Positions 1 to 8,337 are shown, counted from the stretch's first letter. The stretch is DNA of 64,000 bases from Paenibacillus sp. PL91 (GCF_012935325.2 NZ_JABBYG020000001.1:1054001-1118000), one strand, 5' to 3'. Notes: generated from the letters alone by a model not told the origin. Translations and numbers: made by a program.

Positions 1-25
1 CAAAGAACAAAATGAACTCATCCGC

Positions 26-571
26 ATGCAGCGCAGAGAACAGATCCTGGACGCCGCCGCGCGCGCCTACTTCCGCACTGGCGGCGGCTTTGATATTCGC
101 GACGTCGCCCGCGAGGCCGAGCTCGGTTACGGCACGGTGTACCATTATTACCCCAACCGGCATTTATTGATAGAAGATGTGCTGGGCAGCGGCTTCGAGC
201 GATGCGAGCAAGCCCTGGCAGAATGGGCGAACATCCGCGGAGGCAGACCGGATGACAGGCAGCTGTTTACGTATTGCAAGGCGCTGCTCCGGCTGTGCCA
301 GTCGGACGCCCGCGCATATCTCGTCTACAAGATGGCGGCGGAGCATTATACAGGCTTGCCTGAGAAGGATCGGTACGCCGCCAAGAGACGATTCATGGAA
401 CGGCTGTACGTTCCGCTCCAGTCGATCGCTCATCGCGAAGACGACAGCGTCGACCATATGCTTGCCGTACTGGTCGGCTGCTGCGGGCTGCACTACTATG
501 CGGGCACTTCCGAGCTGGACGTCGATCGAATCGCCCAGCTCGCGATGCAAGCCATTACGAAGGAGTCCTGA
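26..571 (+). CDS. TetR/AcrR family transcriptional regulator (5' end may lie outside window)
   Basis: The N-terminal ~50 residues form a TetR-type helix-turn-helix (REQILDAAARAYF, then DIRDVAREAELGYGTVYHYYPNR), followed by an all-helical ligand-binding region that I cannot assign to a ligand. The frame is open upstream to the window edge (codons for KEQNELIR precede the ATG at 26), so the true start may lie further left; 181 aa from this ATG is slightly short but within the family range. It is followed after 7 bases by a methionine aminopeptidase gene and is probably cotranscribed with it. GC content and codon use are much higher than in the region from 1.7 kb on. Confidence 0.85.
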   Translation: MQRREQILDAAARAYFRTGGGFDIRDVAREAELGYGTVYHYYPNRHLLIEDVLGSGFERCEQALAEWANIRGGRPDDRQLFTYCKALLRLCQSDARAYLVYKMAAEHYTGLPEKDRYAAKRRFMERLYVPLQSIAHREDDSVDHMLAVLVGCCGLHYYAGTSELDVDRIAQLAMQAITKES

Positions 572-578
572 TACGAAC

Positions 579-1325
579 ATGGTCATCTTAAAAAGCAAGC
601 TTGAAATCGAGGCCATCCGCAAGGCATGCCAAGTGGTGGCCGAATGCCATCGCACGATCGCCCCGCTCATCCAACCGGGCATCACGACGAACGAGATTGA
701 GCGCATCTTCGAGGATATTATCTTGAAGCACGGCGCCAAGCCCTACACGAAGGGCTACAAGGGCTATCAATATGCAACCTGCGCCTCCGTCAACGACGTG
801 ATCGCGCATGGCTTCCCTAGCGATAAGCCACTTGAGGAAGGCGATATCGTGACGATCGACACGGTCGCGGAGCTCGACGGATGGCTTGGCGATTCGGCCT
901 GGAGCTATGCGGTCGGGAAGATCTCGCCGACGGCCGAGAAGCTGATGCGCGTCACGAAGGAATGCCTTGACCTCGGCATCGCGCAGGCGCAGCCCGGCAA
1001 TCGGCTCGGCGACGTGACGAGCGCGATCCAGCGGCATGCCGAATCGAACGGCTTCGGCGTCGTGCGCGACCTTCTCGCGCATGGCATCGGCCAGGACCTG
1101 CACGAGGCGCCGAACTATATGCATGTCGGCAAGCCCGGCAAAGGCCTCCGCATCAAGGAAGGCATGGTGTTCACGATCGAGCCCATGATCACCGAAGGCA
1201 CCTACTACATGACAATCGATGCGGACGGCTGGACCGCGCGGACGCTGGACCGCAAGCTCGCCGCCCAATACGAGCATACGATCGCCATCACGGCTGAAGG
1301 TCCACTGATCCTGACCGCGCAATAG
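579..1325 (+). CDS. map: Type I methionine aminopeptidase
   Basis: Removes the initiator methionine from nascent proteins in the cytoplasm, using a dinuclear metal centre. The 248-aa product has the pita-bread-fold ligands in order: His77 (AHGFP), Asp94 (TIDT), Asp105 (GDSA), His168 (AHGIGQ), Glu201 (TIEPM) and Glu232 (EHTI). The length matches a bare type I enzyme with no SEC-C or zinc-finger extension. I chose the ATG at 579 because the protein then begins at the usual MVILKSKLEIEAIRKAC position and AGGAG lies at 561-565; the open frame runs further upstream through the TetR gene but is a shadow there. The preceding TetR gene ends 7 bases before, so this is likely a second, regulator-linked map copy rather than the ribosomal-operon one. 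That last point is inference. Confidence 0.93.
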   Translation: MVILKSKLEIEAIRKACQVVAECHRTIAPLIQPGITTNEIERIFEDIILKHGAKPYTKGYKGYQYATCASVNDVIAHGFPSDKPLEEGDIVTIDTVAELDGWLGDSAWSYAVGKISPTAEKLMRVTKECLDLGIAQAQPGNRLGDVTSAIQRHAESNGFGVVRDLLAHGIGQDLHEAPNYMHVGKPGKGLRIKEGMVFTIEPMITEGTYYMTIDADGWTARTLDRKLAAQYEHTIAITAEGPLILTAQ

Positions 1326-1333
1326 AATAATTA

Positions 1334-1367
1334 GAGGCCGACCAACGAGATGGTCGACCTCTTTTTT
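1334..1367 (+). terminator. Rho-independent terminator after map
   Basis: An 11-bp stem with one mismatch (GAGGCCGACCA / TGGTCGACCTC), a 6-base loop and a run of six T. It ends the TetR-map transcript and may also serve the opposite-strand GGDEF remnant. Confidence 0.85.
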
Positions 1368-1550
1368 ACGTATTCGGTATAGCATCTTTCTTCATCCGAT
1401 ACATGCGTTCATCCGGTCTCTTATAGAGCTCATCGGCATTTGCTCCGTCTTCCGGATAATGGCTGGCTCCGATACTTACGCTAATCGACAGCTCGTTCCC
1501 GTCTTCAAGCCGAAGCGGGTTCGCGGACAGCGTATCCTCAAGGATCGTGA
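1366..1550 (-). pseudogene. C-terminal remnant of a GGDEF (diguanylate cyclase) gene
   Basis: The last ~58 residues (ILEDTLSANPLRLEDGNELS, then SVSIGASHYPEDG and ADELYKRPDERMYRMKK) match the C-terminal part of a GGDEF domain, including the SIGxxxYPEDG strand and the DxxMYxxK helix. The GG(D/E)EF active-site motif and everything before it are missing. Upstream on this strand the frame runs into a short direct-repeat sequence (1561-1605) with no GGDEF similarity. This is therefore a truncated gene, probably cut by a rearrangement or mobile element. Confidence 0.75.
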
Positions 1551-1560
1551 TGAGTGTCAA

Positions 1561-1605
1561 AAGAAAATAAAGTATTAGACTGAAAAATAAAGTGTTAGAC
1601 TGACG
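1561..1605 (-). repeat. Tandem CAGTCTAAnACTTTATTTT repeats at the GGDEF break
   Basis: Read on the minus strand, the motif CAGTCTAACACTTTATTTT is followed directly by a second copy, CAGTCTAATACTTTATTTT. A degenerate third copy (CAGTCTAAAACTTATTCT) lies on the plus strand at 4333-4350. Short tandem terminal repeats of this kind resemble the ends of some insertion sequences (IS21 family ends, for example), but no transposase is nearby. The element identity is inference. Confidence 0.45.
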
Positions 1606-1755
1606 ATGCTTCATTAAGCTAACTGGCAGATTAGTTACATAGACGTCTGAATTTTGCATAGGAGTGTAGTCCACCATCCAATACTAATAGTATGGAAAAG
1701 AGTCTAGATAAACCGTATACTAGCTATAACTGTTTTTTGCTGAGGTGAATATCAA

Positions 1756-2322
1756 ATGGATGAAATCGATGAATCAAAACAACTTGTATTACAAATCGGC
1801 AGTGCCTTGAAAAAGTACAGAAAAGAAAAAAACATGAGCTTAGACGACTTAGCGGAATTAACGGGTGTAAGCAAACTTACTCTGGGGAATATCGAACGTG
1901 GCGATACAAATCCAACTTTGGCGATTATATGGAAAATTTCAAAAGGCATATCTTTACCGTTATTGGCTTTGTTGAAATCAGAAGACCCTGTTAGCTTGTA
2001 TCGAGCAGGCGAAGGACTGCGGTTTTCTAATGATCAAAAAAATTGGATCATTGAACCAGTCTTTAAAAACGCAAGCAACGATATTGAAATGTGTCGGGCT
2101 TACTTACAGCCGAATAGCTCGTATCACCCTGAAGGTCATCATGTGAATACAACTGAGATTGCGACAGTAATGACTGGTTCCATTGAAATTCAAGTCAATG
2201 GAGAGATTTACACATTGAATCAATATGATACGATCAGTTTTCGTGCAGATTGTCCTCACTCTTATACCAATCATACGAATAGCGAAACAGTGCTCCATAT
2301 ATCTTTAAAGTATGGTTTCTAG
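1756..2322 (+). CDS. XRE-family HTH regulator with C-terminal cupin domain
   Basis: A 188-aa cytoplasmic regulator. Residues ~12-67 are an HTH_3 domain (LKKYRKEKNMSLDDLAELTG, then VSKLTLGNIERGDTNPTL); residues ~110-185 are a small cupin_2 beta-barrel (HPEGHHVNTTEIATVMTGSI, then CPHSYTNH). This architecture senses a small molecule in the barrel and represses or activates nearby transporter or catabolic genes. The start is set by GAGGTG at 1742-1747. The next gene, 220 bases downstream on the same strand, is a CynX-type MFS exporter that it plausibly controls, although a strong terminator lies between them. AT-rich composition sets this pair apart from the GC-rich map region. Confidence 0.88.
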   Translation: MDEIDESKQLVLQIGSALKKYRKEKNMSLDDLAELTGVSKLTLGNIERGDTNPTLAIIWKISKGISLPLLALLKSEDPVSLYRAGEGLRFSNDQKNWIIEPVFKNASNDIEMCRAYLQPNSSYHPEGHHVNTTEIATVMTGSIEIQVNGEIYTLNQYDTISFRADCPHSYTNHTNSETVLHISLKYGF

Positions 2323-2346
2323 AAGTCGAAAATTCCACTTATTAAA

Positions 2347-2389
2347 TACAACTCCGAATTCCATGACGGGAATTCAGAGTTGTATTTTT
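2347..2389 (+). terminator. Terminator after XRE-cupin gene
   Basis: A 16-bp stem with one mismatch (TACAACTCCGAATTCC / GGAATTCAGAGTTGTA), a 6-base loop and TTTTTG. Confidence 0.85.
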
Positions 2390-2542
2390 GTTTTTAGATG
2401 AGTTCAGGTGTGTTATAAAATACTTCTTGTTAAAAATAATATACTATAATATACTTTTATTGTTCGCGCGGATGTTATTTCATAGTTTTTCAATCAGCAG
2501 GAAACAAATTATACGTATGAATTCAGGAAGGAGAAACGTAGA

Positions 2543-3778
2543 ATGTCGAACAAACAAAATAAAAAAGCCGTACCATCCTCTATAGGACTGATAATTCTCG
2601 GCATTATGGTTATTGCAGCTAATTTACGTGCTCCCTTAACCTCAGTCGGCCCTTTAGTGAGTTTCATAAGGGATGACGTTCGTATTTCAAATACATTAGC
2701 AGGCCTGATAACAACGGTACCTTTGCTTGCCTTTGCTTTATTATCGCCTCTAGTACCAAAATTAGGACGAAGGTATGGGGTTGAACGCATCATTTTGATT
2801 GCCCTAATCTTTCTGACTGTTGGCATTGTAATACGTTCTTTATCTGGCGCAGCTAATCTGTATATTGGGACAGCAATTCTTGGATTCGCAATTGCCGTAT
2901 GTAATGTATTATTGCCAAGTTTAATCAAAAGGGATTTCCCAAATAAAATTGGCTCCATGACGGGTGTTTACTCAATTTCAATGAGTTTATTTGGAGCAAT
3001 CGCATCGGGAATCAGTGTACCGCTAGCCGTGAACGCAGGTCTAAAATGGCAGGGAGCATTGGGAATATGGGGTATTCTAAGCTTTGTATCGATTCTCTGT
3101 TGGTTACCCCAATTAAGAAATCAAACGAAGCAAACAACCACGACGAGTCAACAGATGGCCAGCAACGATGTGAATGTTTGGCGATCCCCTCTTGCCTGGC
3201 AAGTAACCTTGTTTATGGGTATACAGTCCATGGTTTTCTATGTGTTGATCGCATGGTTGCCTGAAATTTTAAAGCAGCAAGGAATTGACTCAAACCAATC
3301 AGGATGGTACCTCTCGATAATGCAGTTAGCTCTGCTTCCATTTACCTTTATTGTCCCCGTTATTGCTGGGCGCATGTCTAGCCAACGTTTGTTAGTGGTC
3401 ATCACAATCATTTTGCTTTTGACGGGAACGCTCGGACTTCTATACGGAAGCTCCAATATCATTCTGTTGTGGATTATTATACTCGGAATTGGTGGAGGCT
3501 GCGCCTTTAGTTTGTCCATGATGTTTTTCGGTTTACGTACTGAAAATGCGCATCAAGCAGCGGAACTGTCTGGCATGGCGCAATCGATCGGATATCTTCT
3601 TGCCGCAATCGGTCCTGCCCTTATAGGATTTCTGCATGATGCGACAAATAGTTGGAATCTGCCACTTTTCATTCTGCTTGGCGCTTCGGTCTTACTCTTT
3701 TTAGTCGGTATAGGAGCAGCAAGAAACCGTTTTGTAGGTAGCCGAAATAGTTACGAGCTGCCACGGAAAGGACGATAA
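2543..3778 (+). CDS. CynX/NimT-family MFS transporter
   Basis: A 411-aa, 12-helix inner-membrane major-facilitator protein. The first helix carries the family signature LGIMVIAANLRAPLTSVGPL, and the loop between helices 2 and 3 has PKLGRRYGVER. These features place it with CynX (cyanate), NimT (2-nitroimidazole) and YeaN-type exporters, not with sugar or multidrug MFS groups. The substrate cannot be read from sequence. An AGGAAGGAG at 2525-2533 fixes the ATG at 2543. The upstream XRE-cupin gene is the likely regulator. A broken UspA gene starts two bases after its stop, so the two were probably an operon. Confidence 0.9.
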   Translation: MSNKQNKKAVPSSIGLIILGIMVIAANLRAPLTSVGPLVSFIRDDVRISNTLAGLITTVPLLAFALLSPLVPKLGRRYGVERIILIALIFLTVGIVIRSLSGAANLYIGTAILGFAIAVCNVLLPSLIKRDFPNKIGSMTGVYSISMSLFGAIASGISVPLAVNAGLKWQGALGIWGILSFVSILCWLPQLRNQTKQTTTTSQQMASNDVNVWRSPLAWQVTLFMGIQSMVFYVLIAWLPEILKQQGIDSNQSGWYLSIMQLALLPFTFIVPVIAGRMSSQRLLVVITIILLLTGTLGLLYGSSNIILLWIIILGIGGGCAFSLSMMFFGLRTENAHQAAELSGMAQSIGYLLAAIGPALIGFLHDATNSWNLPLFILLGASVLLFLVGIGAARNRFVGSRNSYELPRKGR

Positions 3779-3780
3779 AT

Positions 3781-4209
3781 ATGTTTGAAAAAATTATTGT
3801 GGCAATTGATAAAGCTGAAAACTGAACAAGCTCCTCGATGCAACCGTTGAAATAGCCCGAAACAAACAAACTCAAGTTACCTTGGTTAATGTCAGCCAGG
3901 AATATGTATCGAATGGCATGACATATTTACCAGAGAATTTCTTGGAAGAAATATTGAACGAAATGGAGAAAGCGAGTTTGGAACAGTTGCAACAAGCCAA
4001 ATCCAAATTAGAATCTGCGGGATTAAACCGGAACACTTCATCTTAAAGGAGATCCTGACCATGAAATATTAAATTATGCAAGGGATTCCGAGCAGCAACT
4101 CATTATTATTGGAAGCCGTGGGCTAAGTGGCATAAAAGAAATGATGCTTGGAAGTGTCAGCCACAAGGTTTCACAGCTATCAAGTTGCCCAGTCCTCATT
4201 GTGCATTAA
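3781..4209 (+). pseudogene. Universal stress protein (UspA), two frameshifts
   Basis: Reading three frames in turn restores a full-length UspA of ~140 aa. MFEKIIVAIDKAEN is followed by a shift near 3822, then LNKLLDATVEIARNK to SAGLNRNTS in a second frame. After a stop at ~4045, the third frame reads GDPDHEILNYARDSEQQLII, then GSRGLSGIKEMMLGSVSHKV and SCPVLIVH. The ATP-binding GxxG-9x-G(S/T) motif (GSRGLSGIKEMMLGSVS) is intact in the last part, but no continuous frame exists. Only two bases separate it from the MFS stop. Sequencing error is a less likely explanation given two independent shifts. Confidence 0.85.
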
Positions 4210-4270
4210 CTCCTTCGGGAACTGCAGAGATGATTTATTGTTATACTAACGGAGAACTTTAGTTCAATAA

Positions 4271-4319
4271 AACAGCGACAGTCTAGGACTTTATTTTCTC
4301 GTCCTTGGCTGTCGCTGTT
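4271..4319 (+). repeat. Long hairpin, variant of the dispersed repeat
   Basis: AACAGCGACAG...GGAC pairs with GTCC...CTGTCGCTGTT around an 11-base loop. It is preceded by ACTAACGGAGAACTTTAGTTCAAT, which resembles the flank of the intergenic repeat family seen throughout the window. It could act as a terminator for the MFS-UspA transcript, though the following T-run is weak. Confidence 0.6.
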
Positions 4320-4351
4320 TCAATTTCTAGGGTCAGTCTAAAACTTATTCT

Positions 4352-4519
4352 ATGGAGTCTGATGGTATGACAATTCGAAAAGCCGCGTGGAATAAAGACA
4401 TCAAATCTAATACTTTATTTTCTGCTGACAATGAGGCTGCTCGCCTGGGCGCGATCGCATGCCAGTACGACGAATTCATCTCCGGCAAACCGCGCGACAA
4501 AATCGGAAACGCCGGCTGA
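4352..4519 (+). other. Short open frame, possible gene remnant
   Basis: A 55-codon frame (begins MESDGMTIRKAAW, ends DKIGNAG) has GC-rich codon use in its second half that looks coding, but I recognise no family. It starts just after the degenerate CAGTCTAA repeat copy, so it may be a truncated gene end joined by rearrangement. Confidence 0.25.
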
Positions 4520-4629
4520 CTCGGATAATAACTGGGACAGATGACGCAATGCAAGGTCTCCCGCATGATGGCCATAGTTGTAGTTAATCGAGCAATTCTG
4601 TCCTTATTTCGACTGCGGTCCCATTGCGT

Positions 4630-4717
4630 TATTCTGCCCGTAGCGTAACGAAAAAGCAGCCGATCCATGCCCAGCTGCCGCGGTTACATTATTCAACTAA
4701 CGTTTCCGTTAGCGCAG
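4630..4717 (+). repeat. Dispersed intergenic repeat, copy 1
   Basis: The left flank ATTCTGCCCGTAGCGTAACG is followed by a hairpin (AGCAGCCGATC / CAGCTGCCG) and the right flank TTCAACTAACGTTTCCGTTA. It has the same layout as the copies near 5.3, 10.8, 47.9, 49.5, 53.5, 57.5 and 58.4 kb. Confidence 0.7.
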
Positions 4718-4736
4718 AAAAGGCAACATGTACTGT

Positions 4737-5243
4737 TTATTTTTTCGGATTGTAGTCAATCAACATTGACCGATTGCCTTCGTTCAGAAAAATATCTATT
4801 GTAGAGCCAGACTTAAGTTCAATCATGAATCCTTGTTCCACGGTATGAAATGTTTTAATAACCTCTCTGTTTTTCATTTTTTTTAATTCTTCTTCATAGA
4901 AATCCGTGAATGTTTTTTCATTAGCATAGGTTAAGTAAAAAGGGGAACTGGCATCTTCTTTTCCCTTAAGAACCGTTCTGTTGGGGAGTGGGATTGATAT
5001 ATGCGTCAGTTCCGCCGTATAGTCGCTTTCATAAACCTTGTTGGAGAAAAAATAACTTTTTACATAATTGTTGAATTCCACATTCCAAAAGTAAAATCCA
5101 CATAAAACAACCAGCGGTGTTGTGACAAGCAGAATTTTTTTCATCGGACCTAAATCTTTTTTAATGCCGAAAACCACAATGATTACAATCAAAGCAACTA
5201 ACAATAAACCACTATAGAAAAAATAGAGAATATTTCCCGCCAT
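4737..5243 (-). CDS. Hypothetical membrane-anchored protein
   Basis: A 168-aa product with two hydrophobic segments near the N terminus (residues ~5-27, ILYFFYSGLLLVALIVIIVV; and ~34-52, ILLVTTPLVVLCGFYFW). A ~115-residue polar tail follows, containing the charged stretch FTDFYEEELKKMKNRE. Topology suggests a small membrane protein with an extracytoplasmic tail. I do not recognise the family. The start at 5243 follows a GGGGGCG-type ribosome binding site on the minus strand; the longer open frame to 5465 lacks one and overlaps an intergenic repeat. Confidence 0.65.
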   Translation of the reverse strand: MAGNILYFFYSGLLLVALIVIIVVFGIKKDLGPMKKILLVTTPLVVLCGFYFWNVEFNNYVKSYFFSNKVYESDYTAELTHISIPLPNRTVLKGKEDASSPFYLTYANEKTFTDFYEEELKKMKNREVIKTFHTVEQGFMIELKSGSTIDIFLNEGNRSMLIDYNPKK

Positions 5244-5299
5244 GTAATCGCCCCCTTTTGTAATTATAGACGAAAACAACAAAAAACAATGTTGTGCAT

Positions 5300-5410
5300 T
5301 AACTACGCGTCGCTGGGTTGCGTAAGCCTGCCCAATAGCGCAACGATGGCAGCCGATCTTTTTGGCCGGCTGCCGTTGTGTCGTCATTAAGCTATAGTTT
5401 CCCGGTTCAA
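5300..5410 (+). repeat. Dispersed intergenic repeat, copy 2
   Basis: CTGCCCAATAGCGCAAC on the left, a GGCAGCC...GGCTGCC hairpin at about 5343-5377, and TTAAGCTATAGTTTCCCGG on the right. It is close in layout to the copy at 58405. Confidence 0.75.
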
Positions 5411-5791
5411 CCCAGAAGTCTATAGGAATTCCGGAGCTCATAGTCAACCGTGACACGGTAACCAAACGACTTAACAGCGCAGTTAATCAAATTCATTGAT
5501 GGGTAGATATTTTCTTTCCAGAACTACGGCATGTTTTTAAAATCATCACCTGCACCAGAGACTCTCCCCCGTTAAGGCTGTTTCCTCTTCAGAAGGATAA
5601 GTTGCTACCTATTCAAAGTAACACAACCTGCTGTTAAAGTACCGAAAGCACCAAAGCGGCTTTCACCTGACCATCCGGGACATCTCGCTCAAATCACTCG
5701 GTTATGTCCGATTTTAGGACCTATCGTTACGTAAGCTTATACGAATTCCGATCGGCATTGAACATGCAAAAAAGCGTCTGTTAAAGTAAGG
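5411..5791. other. Intergenic region without recognisable gene
   Basis: I see no coding frame with a ribosome binding site and no clear promoter here. It separates the small membrane protein from the 3' end of the P450 gene. Confidence 0.5.
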
Positions 5792-6931
5792 TTATTTCGC
5801 CAGAACCAGCGGCAAATGTTTGACCCCAAACATCATCCAGCTGTCCATCCGCTCGAGTGTTTGCGAACGATCTCTTGCATAGTCAGGAAACCTGCTAAGA
5901 AGTGTTTGTATGGCGATCTTGCTCTCCAAGCGGGCAAGCTGAGCACCCAAGCAGAAGTGGATGCCGTGTCCCAATGCCAGATGCGGATTCGGGTTGCGAC
6001 GGATATCGAATCTTTCCGGTGTATCAAAATGGTCTCCGTCATGGTTGGCCGACCCGATCCAGACGTTGACCATTTGTCCGGGCGAAAGCGTTTGGCCGCG
6101 CAGAACAGTCGTCTTCTTAACCGTTCGAATCATTGTTTGAACGGGAGAGCAATAGCGAAGCACCTCTTCGATGGCTTGCGGGATCATGGAAGGTTCTTCG
6201 ATGAGCCTCTCCCTTGCGTCTCTGTCGCTATCCAGGCACAGTAAGGCTGACGTTATGAGATTGGTCGTCGTTTCATTCCCCGCCACCAGCAGGAGAATGC
6301 AGAATCCGATGATCTCCAAGTCACTTAATTGCTTGCCTTCCACCTTCGCATGAACGAGATTGCTGATGAGATCATCCTGCGGATCGAGCCGTCTACGATT
6401 CATGATGTCGGAGAAATAGTCGCTCATTTCCTTCTGGCACTGTAGATAGCGTTCGCCATCATTCCCAACTAGCGAATCCGACCATTCCTTGAACCGGTCG
6501 CGATCCACGGTCGGAACGCCCAGCATTTCGACAATGACGATGATCGGCAGAGGGCTCGCATAATCGAGAAGGGCATCCATCCCCCCCTTCTCTTCCGCTT
6601 GATCGCACAATTGCTGCGCGATCGTTTCAATCTTCGGTGCCAGCGCTTCGATAGCCCGAGGCGTGAAAGCTTGCGAAACGAGCATACGCAGCTGTCGGTG
6701 TTTGGGTGGATCCTGCCTTAGAATGCTCGAGTTGATCGGCTCCATGGCGCTTTCCATCCCTTTCGAAGAATAATGCTCATGATCGGCAAATATCTTCTTT
6801 ACATCTTCGTACTTGTATACGTTCCAAGTATTATGCTCCGAATTGAACGCGACAGGGGAAGAGTTTCGCATTTCTTTAAACCAAGACAAAGGTATCAGTT
6901 CGCTGTCAGTTTTCCAATTCATACGCCGCAT
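5792..6931 (-). CDS. Cytochrome P450
   Basis: A soluble bacterial class I P450 of 379 aa, slightly shorter than the usual ~400. Diagnostic motifs: I-helix AGNETT (residues 217-222), K-helix ExxR in EEVLR (~255-259) and the haem-binding loop LGHGIHFCLGAQLAR with thiolate ligand Cys327. It would monooxygenate a lipophilic substrate using ferredoxin or flavodoxin electrons; no dedicated redox partner lies next to it. The N terminus lacks the first ~20 residues of many CYP107/109-like proteins; an internal ATG (MNWKTDS, codon 4) is an alternative start. A TetR gene ends 24 bases upstream on the same strand, so the two likely form a regulator-enzyme operon. Confidence 0.92.
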   Translation of the reverse strand: MRRMNWKTDSELIPLSWFKEMRNSSPVAFNSEHNTWNVYKYEDVKKIFADHEHYSSKGMESAMEPINSSILRQDPPKHRQLRMLVSQAFTPRAIEALAPKIETIAQQLCDQAEEKGGMDALLDYASPLPIIVIVEMLGVPTVDRDRFKEWSDSLVGNDGERYLQCQKEMSDYFSDIMNRRRLDPQDDLISNLVHAKVEGKQLSDLEIIGFCILLLVAGNETTTNLITSALLCLDSDRDARERLIEEPSMIPQAIEEVLRYCSPVQTMIRTVKKTTVLRGQTLSPGQMVNVWIGSANHDGDHFDTPERFDIRRNPNPHLALGHGIHFCLGAQLARLESKIAIQTLLSRFPDYARDRSQTLERMDSWMMFGVKHLPLVLAK

Positions 6932-6955
6932 CGCCGCTTTCCGCTTAGAATGAAA

Positions 6956-7555
6956 TCAGTTCAACATACCATCCGACTTGCCGCCGGGTGTCAAGAACAA
7001 CCCGGTCGTAATAATCTTGTAGAGAAAATGTTCAAGATCGTCGCGGTTCATACTACTGCCATAGGTTAGAAAGTAATCGCAGGAACCGTTGAGCAAACCG
7101 ACCATCCCCGCAGCGGCCAAGCTGCAATTGACATTGCGCATTACCCCCTCTTCCCGGCTTCCTTCCAGCACGCCTGCTATAAAACGAATATAGCCGCGCT
7201 TCAGTTCATTCAATTCCTCCAGTACTTCCTGATCGATTCCGTTGGACAATTCGTTGAACACGATATGTGCGAATCCGCTGGACTCCAGAAACAAGTCGAG
7301 ATTGTGCCGGATGATTCGCCTGATTTGCTCTTCCAACGAAAGACCAGTTAGCAGCTCGTTCCGTATTCGATCGGTAATAACCTGAAGCCCATCCATCACG
7401 ATCGTCTTAAACAACTGCGCTTTTCCTGGAAAATGATAATACAGCGTCCCTTTGGCGACTTTTGCTCTAAGCGCGATATCGTCCATACTTGCCCGGTGGT
7501 ATCCATTCTCCGAGAAAACGTCTATCGCTGCTGACATGATTTTCGTTTTGCTCAA
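6956..7555 (-). CDS. TetR/AcrR family regulator
   Basis: A 199-aa repressor with a clear N-terminal HTH (FSENGYHRASMDDIALRAKV, then AKGTLYYHFPGK) and a helical effector-binding domain. The start is TTG at 7553-7555, chosen because GAGGAGAG lies ~12 bases upstream; the next ATG (codon 7) lacks a site at good distance and would trim helix 1. A perfect palindrome at 7584-7597, just upstream, is the probable operator, so the gene is likely self-repressed together with the P450 downstream. The natural inducer may be the P450 substrate (inference). Confidence 0.9.
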   Translation of the reverse strand: MSKTKIMSAAIDVFSENGYHRASMDDIALRAKVAKGTLYYHFPGKAQLFKTIVMDGLQVITDRIRNELLTGLSLEEQIRRIIRHNLDLFLESSGFAHIVFNELSNGIDQEVLEELNELKRGYIRFIAGVLEGSREEGVMRNVNCSLAAAGMVGLLNGSCDYFLTYGSSMNRDDLEHFLYKIITTGLFLTPGGKSDGMLN

Positions 7556-7583
7556 TGCGAAATGTCTCTCCTCACTTCATTAA

Positions 7584-7597
7584 ACTGACTAGTCAGT
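7584..7597. promoter_or_regulatory. Probable TetR operator palindrome
   Basis: ACTGACTAGTCAGT is a perfect 14-bp inverted repeat 29 bases upstream of the TetR start. Half-sites of this form (ACTGACT / AGTCAGT) are common for TetR-type repressors. Confidence 0.7.
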
Positions 7598-7765
7598 ACA
7601 ACTAATATGCTTATGGTAACACTTGGTAAAACAATTGTCAATCTTAATGGACGCTGGTCTCCAAAGTGATTTTTATCTGGTCGGGTTATACTGGCTACCG
7701 TAACAATTGATTTCATAACAACATCTATAGATGACATACAAAGCTACTATATTAGGGGGCATGAA

Positions 7766-7951
7766 ATGAGAAAATCACAGCATTGTATTCTTATTTTCAC
7801 TTTACTGATGGTGGTTCTGACGGGTTGCGGGAAAGGAGATAATACACAATCAACTTCCATTGCAGATTTAGGGGTCATTTATTTAACCCTTGAAGAAATA
7901 ACAATTGATTCAGAACTCGTGGTTGAAGATACGCTGACGGCTATGTTTTAG
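7766..7951 (+). CDS. Short lipoprotein, probably truncated
   Basis: A 61-aa product with a lipoprotein signal: MRKSQHC, a hydrophobic core, then lipobox LTGC with Cys21 as the lipidated residue. AGGGGG at 7754-7759 supports the ATG. Only ~40 residues of mature chain follow before a stop that coincides with a 20-base sequence (GGCTATGTTTTAGAATAGTG) repeated at 45.9 kb. The reading frame may therefore have been cut by that junction. No family recognised. Confidence 0.55.
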   Translation: MRKSQHCILIFTLLMVVLTGCGKGDNTQSTSIADLGVIYLTLEEITIDSELVVEDTLTAMF

Positions 7952-8035
7952 AATAGTGATGAAAATACGTTTTTACTTAGCTGGCCAAATCAATCGCTGT
8001 TTTTGAAATCTCAATACCTGTTACATTTGGGCTCA
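7939..8035 (-). pseudogene. Fragment of a SAM-dependent methyltransferase gene, duplicate of sequence at 46 kb
   Basis: Bases 7984-8021 are identical to 38 bases inside the methyltransferase gene at 46598-46635 and on this strand encode VTGIEISKTAIDLA from the SAM-binding region. The 20-base GGCTATGTTTTAGAATAGTG at 7939-7958 also recurs at 45939-45958, in the same relative orientation. The two loci therefore share two separate blocks, with most of the gene deleted here. Confidence 0.75.
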
Positions 8036-8081
8036 CAGCAATCCATAGCAGCGTACTGGTATTATGAAAAATAAAGTCTAA

Positions 8082-8137
8082 GTCTTCTGCTGTTGATTAA
8101 GCTAACGTTTCCCGTTAGAGCTTAATGCCCAGCAGAC
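8082..8137 (+). repeat. Dispersed intergenic repeat, copy 3 (variant)
   Basis: An imperfect palindrome core TTAAGCTAACGTTTCCCG / TTAGAGCTTAA lies inside an outer GTCTTCTGCTG / CAGCAGAC stem. The core matches the repeat flank but the nesting is reversed compared with other copies. Confidence 0.6.
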
Positions 8138-8306
8138 AAAGGTCGAGTTTTGGTTTTATTGCGAAATAAGCCGAACACTTGATAAATAGCTTATCGGCAA
8201 TCGGTATTAACGCAGTGTCAGATATTCGAGCCCGCTCTCTGCACCTCGCTGAATCTTTCCCTTTTGTCATCTCCTTTTTACACTCAAAGTAATAGCACTC
8301 ACAACA

Positions 8307-8337
8307 ATCGCCAGTATGGATATACCATACTGGCGAT
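8307..8337. terminator. Strong hairpin after the dehydrogenase gene
   Basis: A perfect 13-bp stem (ATCGCCAGTATGG / CCATACTGGCGAT) with a 5-base loop, 17 bases beyond the stop codon of the minus-strand dehydrogenase. The T-run is poor on the minus strand, so it may also work as a 3' stabiliser. Confidence 0.65.

Noticed and set aside
588..1385. A 265-codon minus-strand frame opposite methionine aminopeptidase
   Set aside because: Shadow of a GC-rich coding gene; no motif and no start signal.
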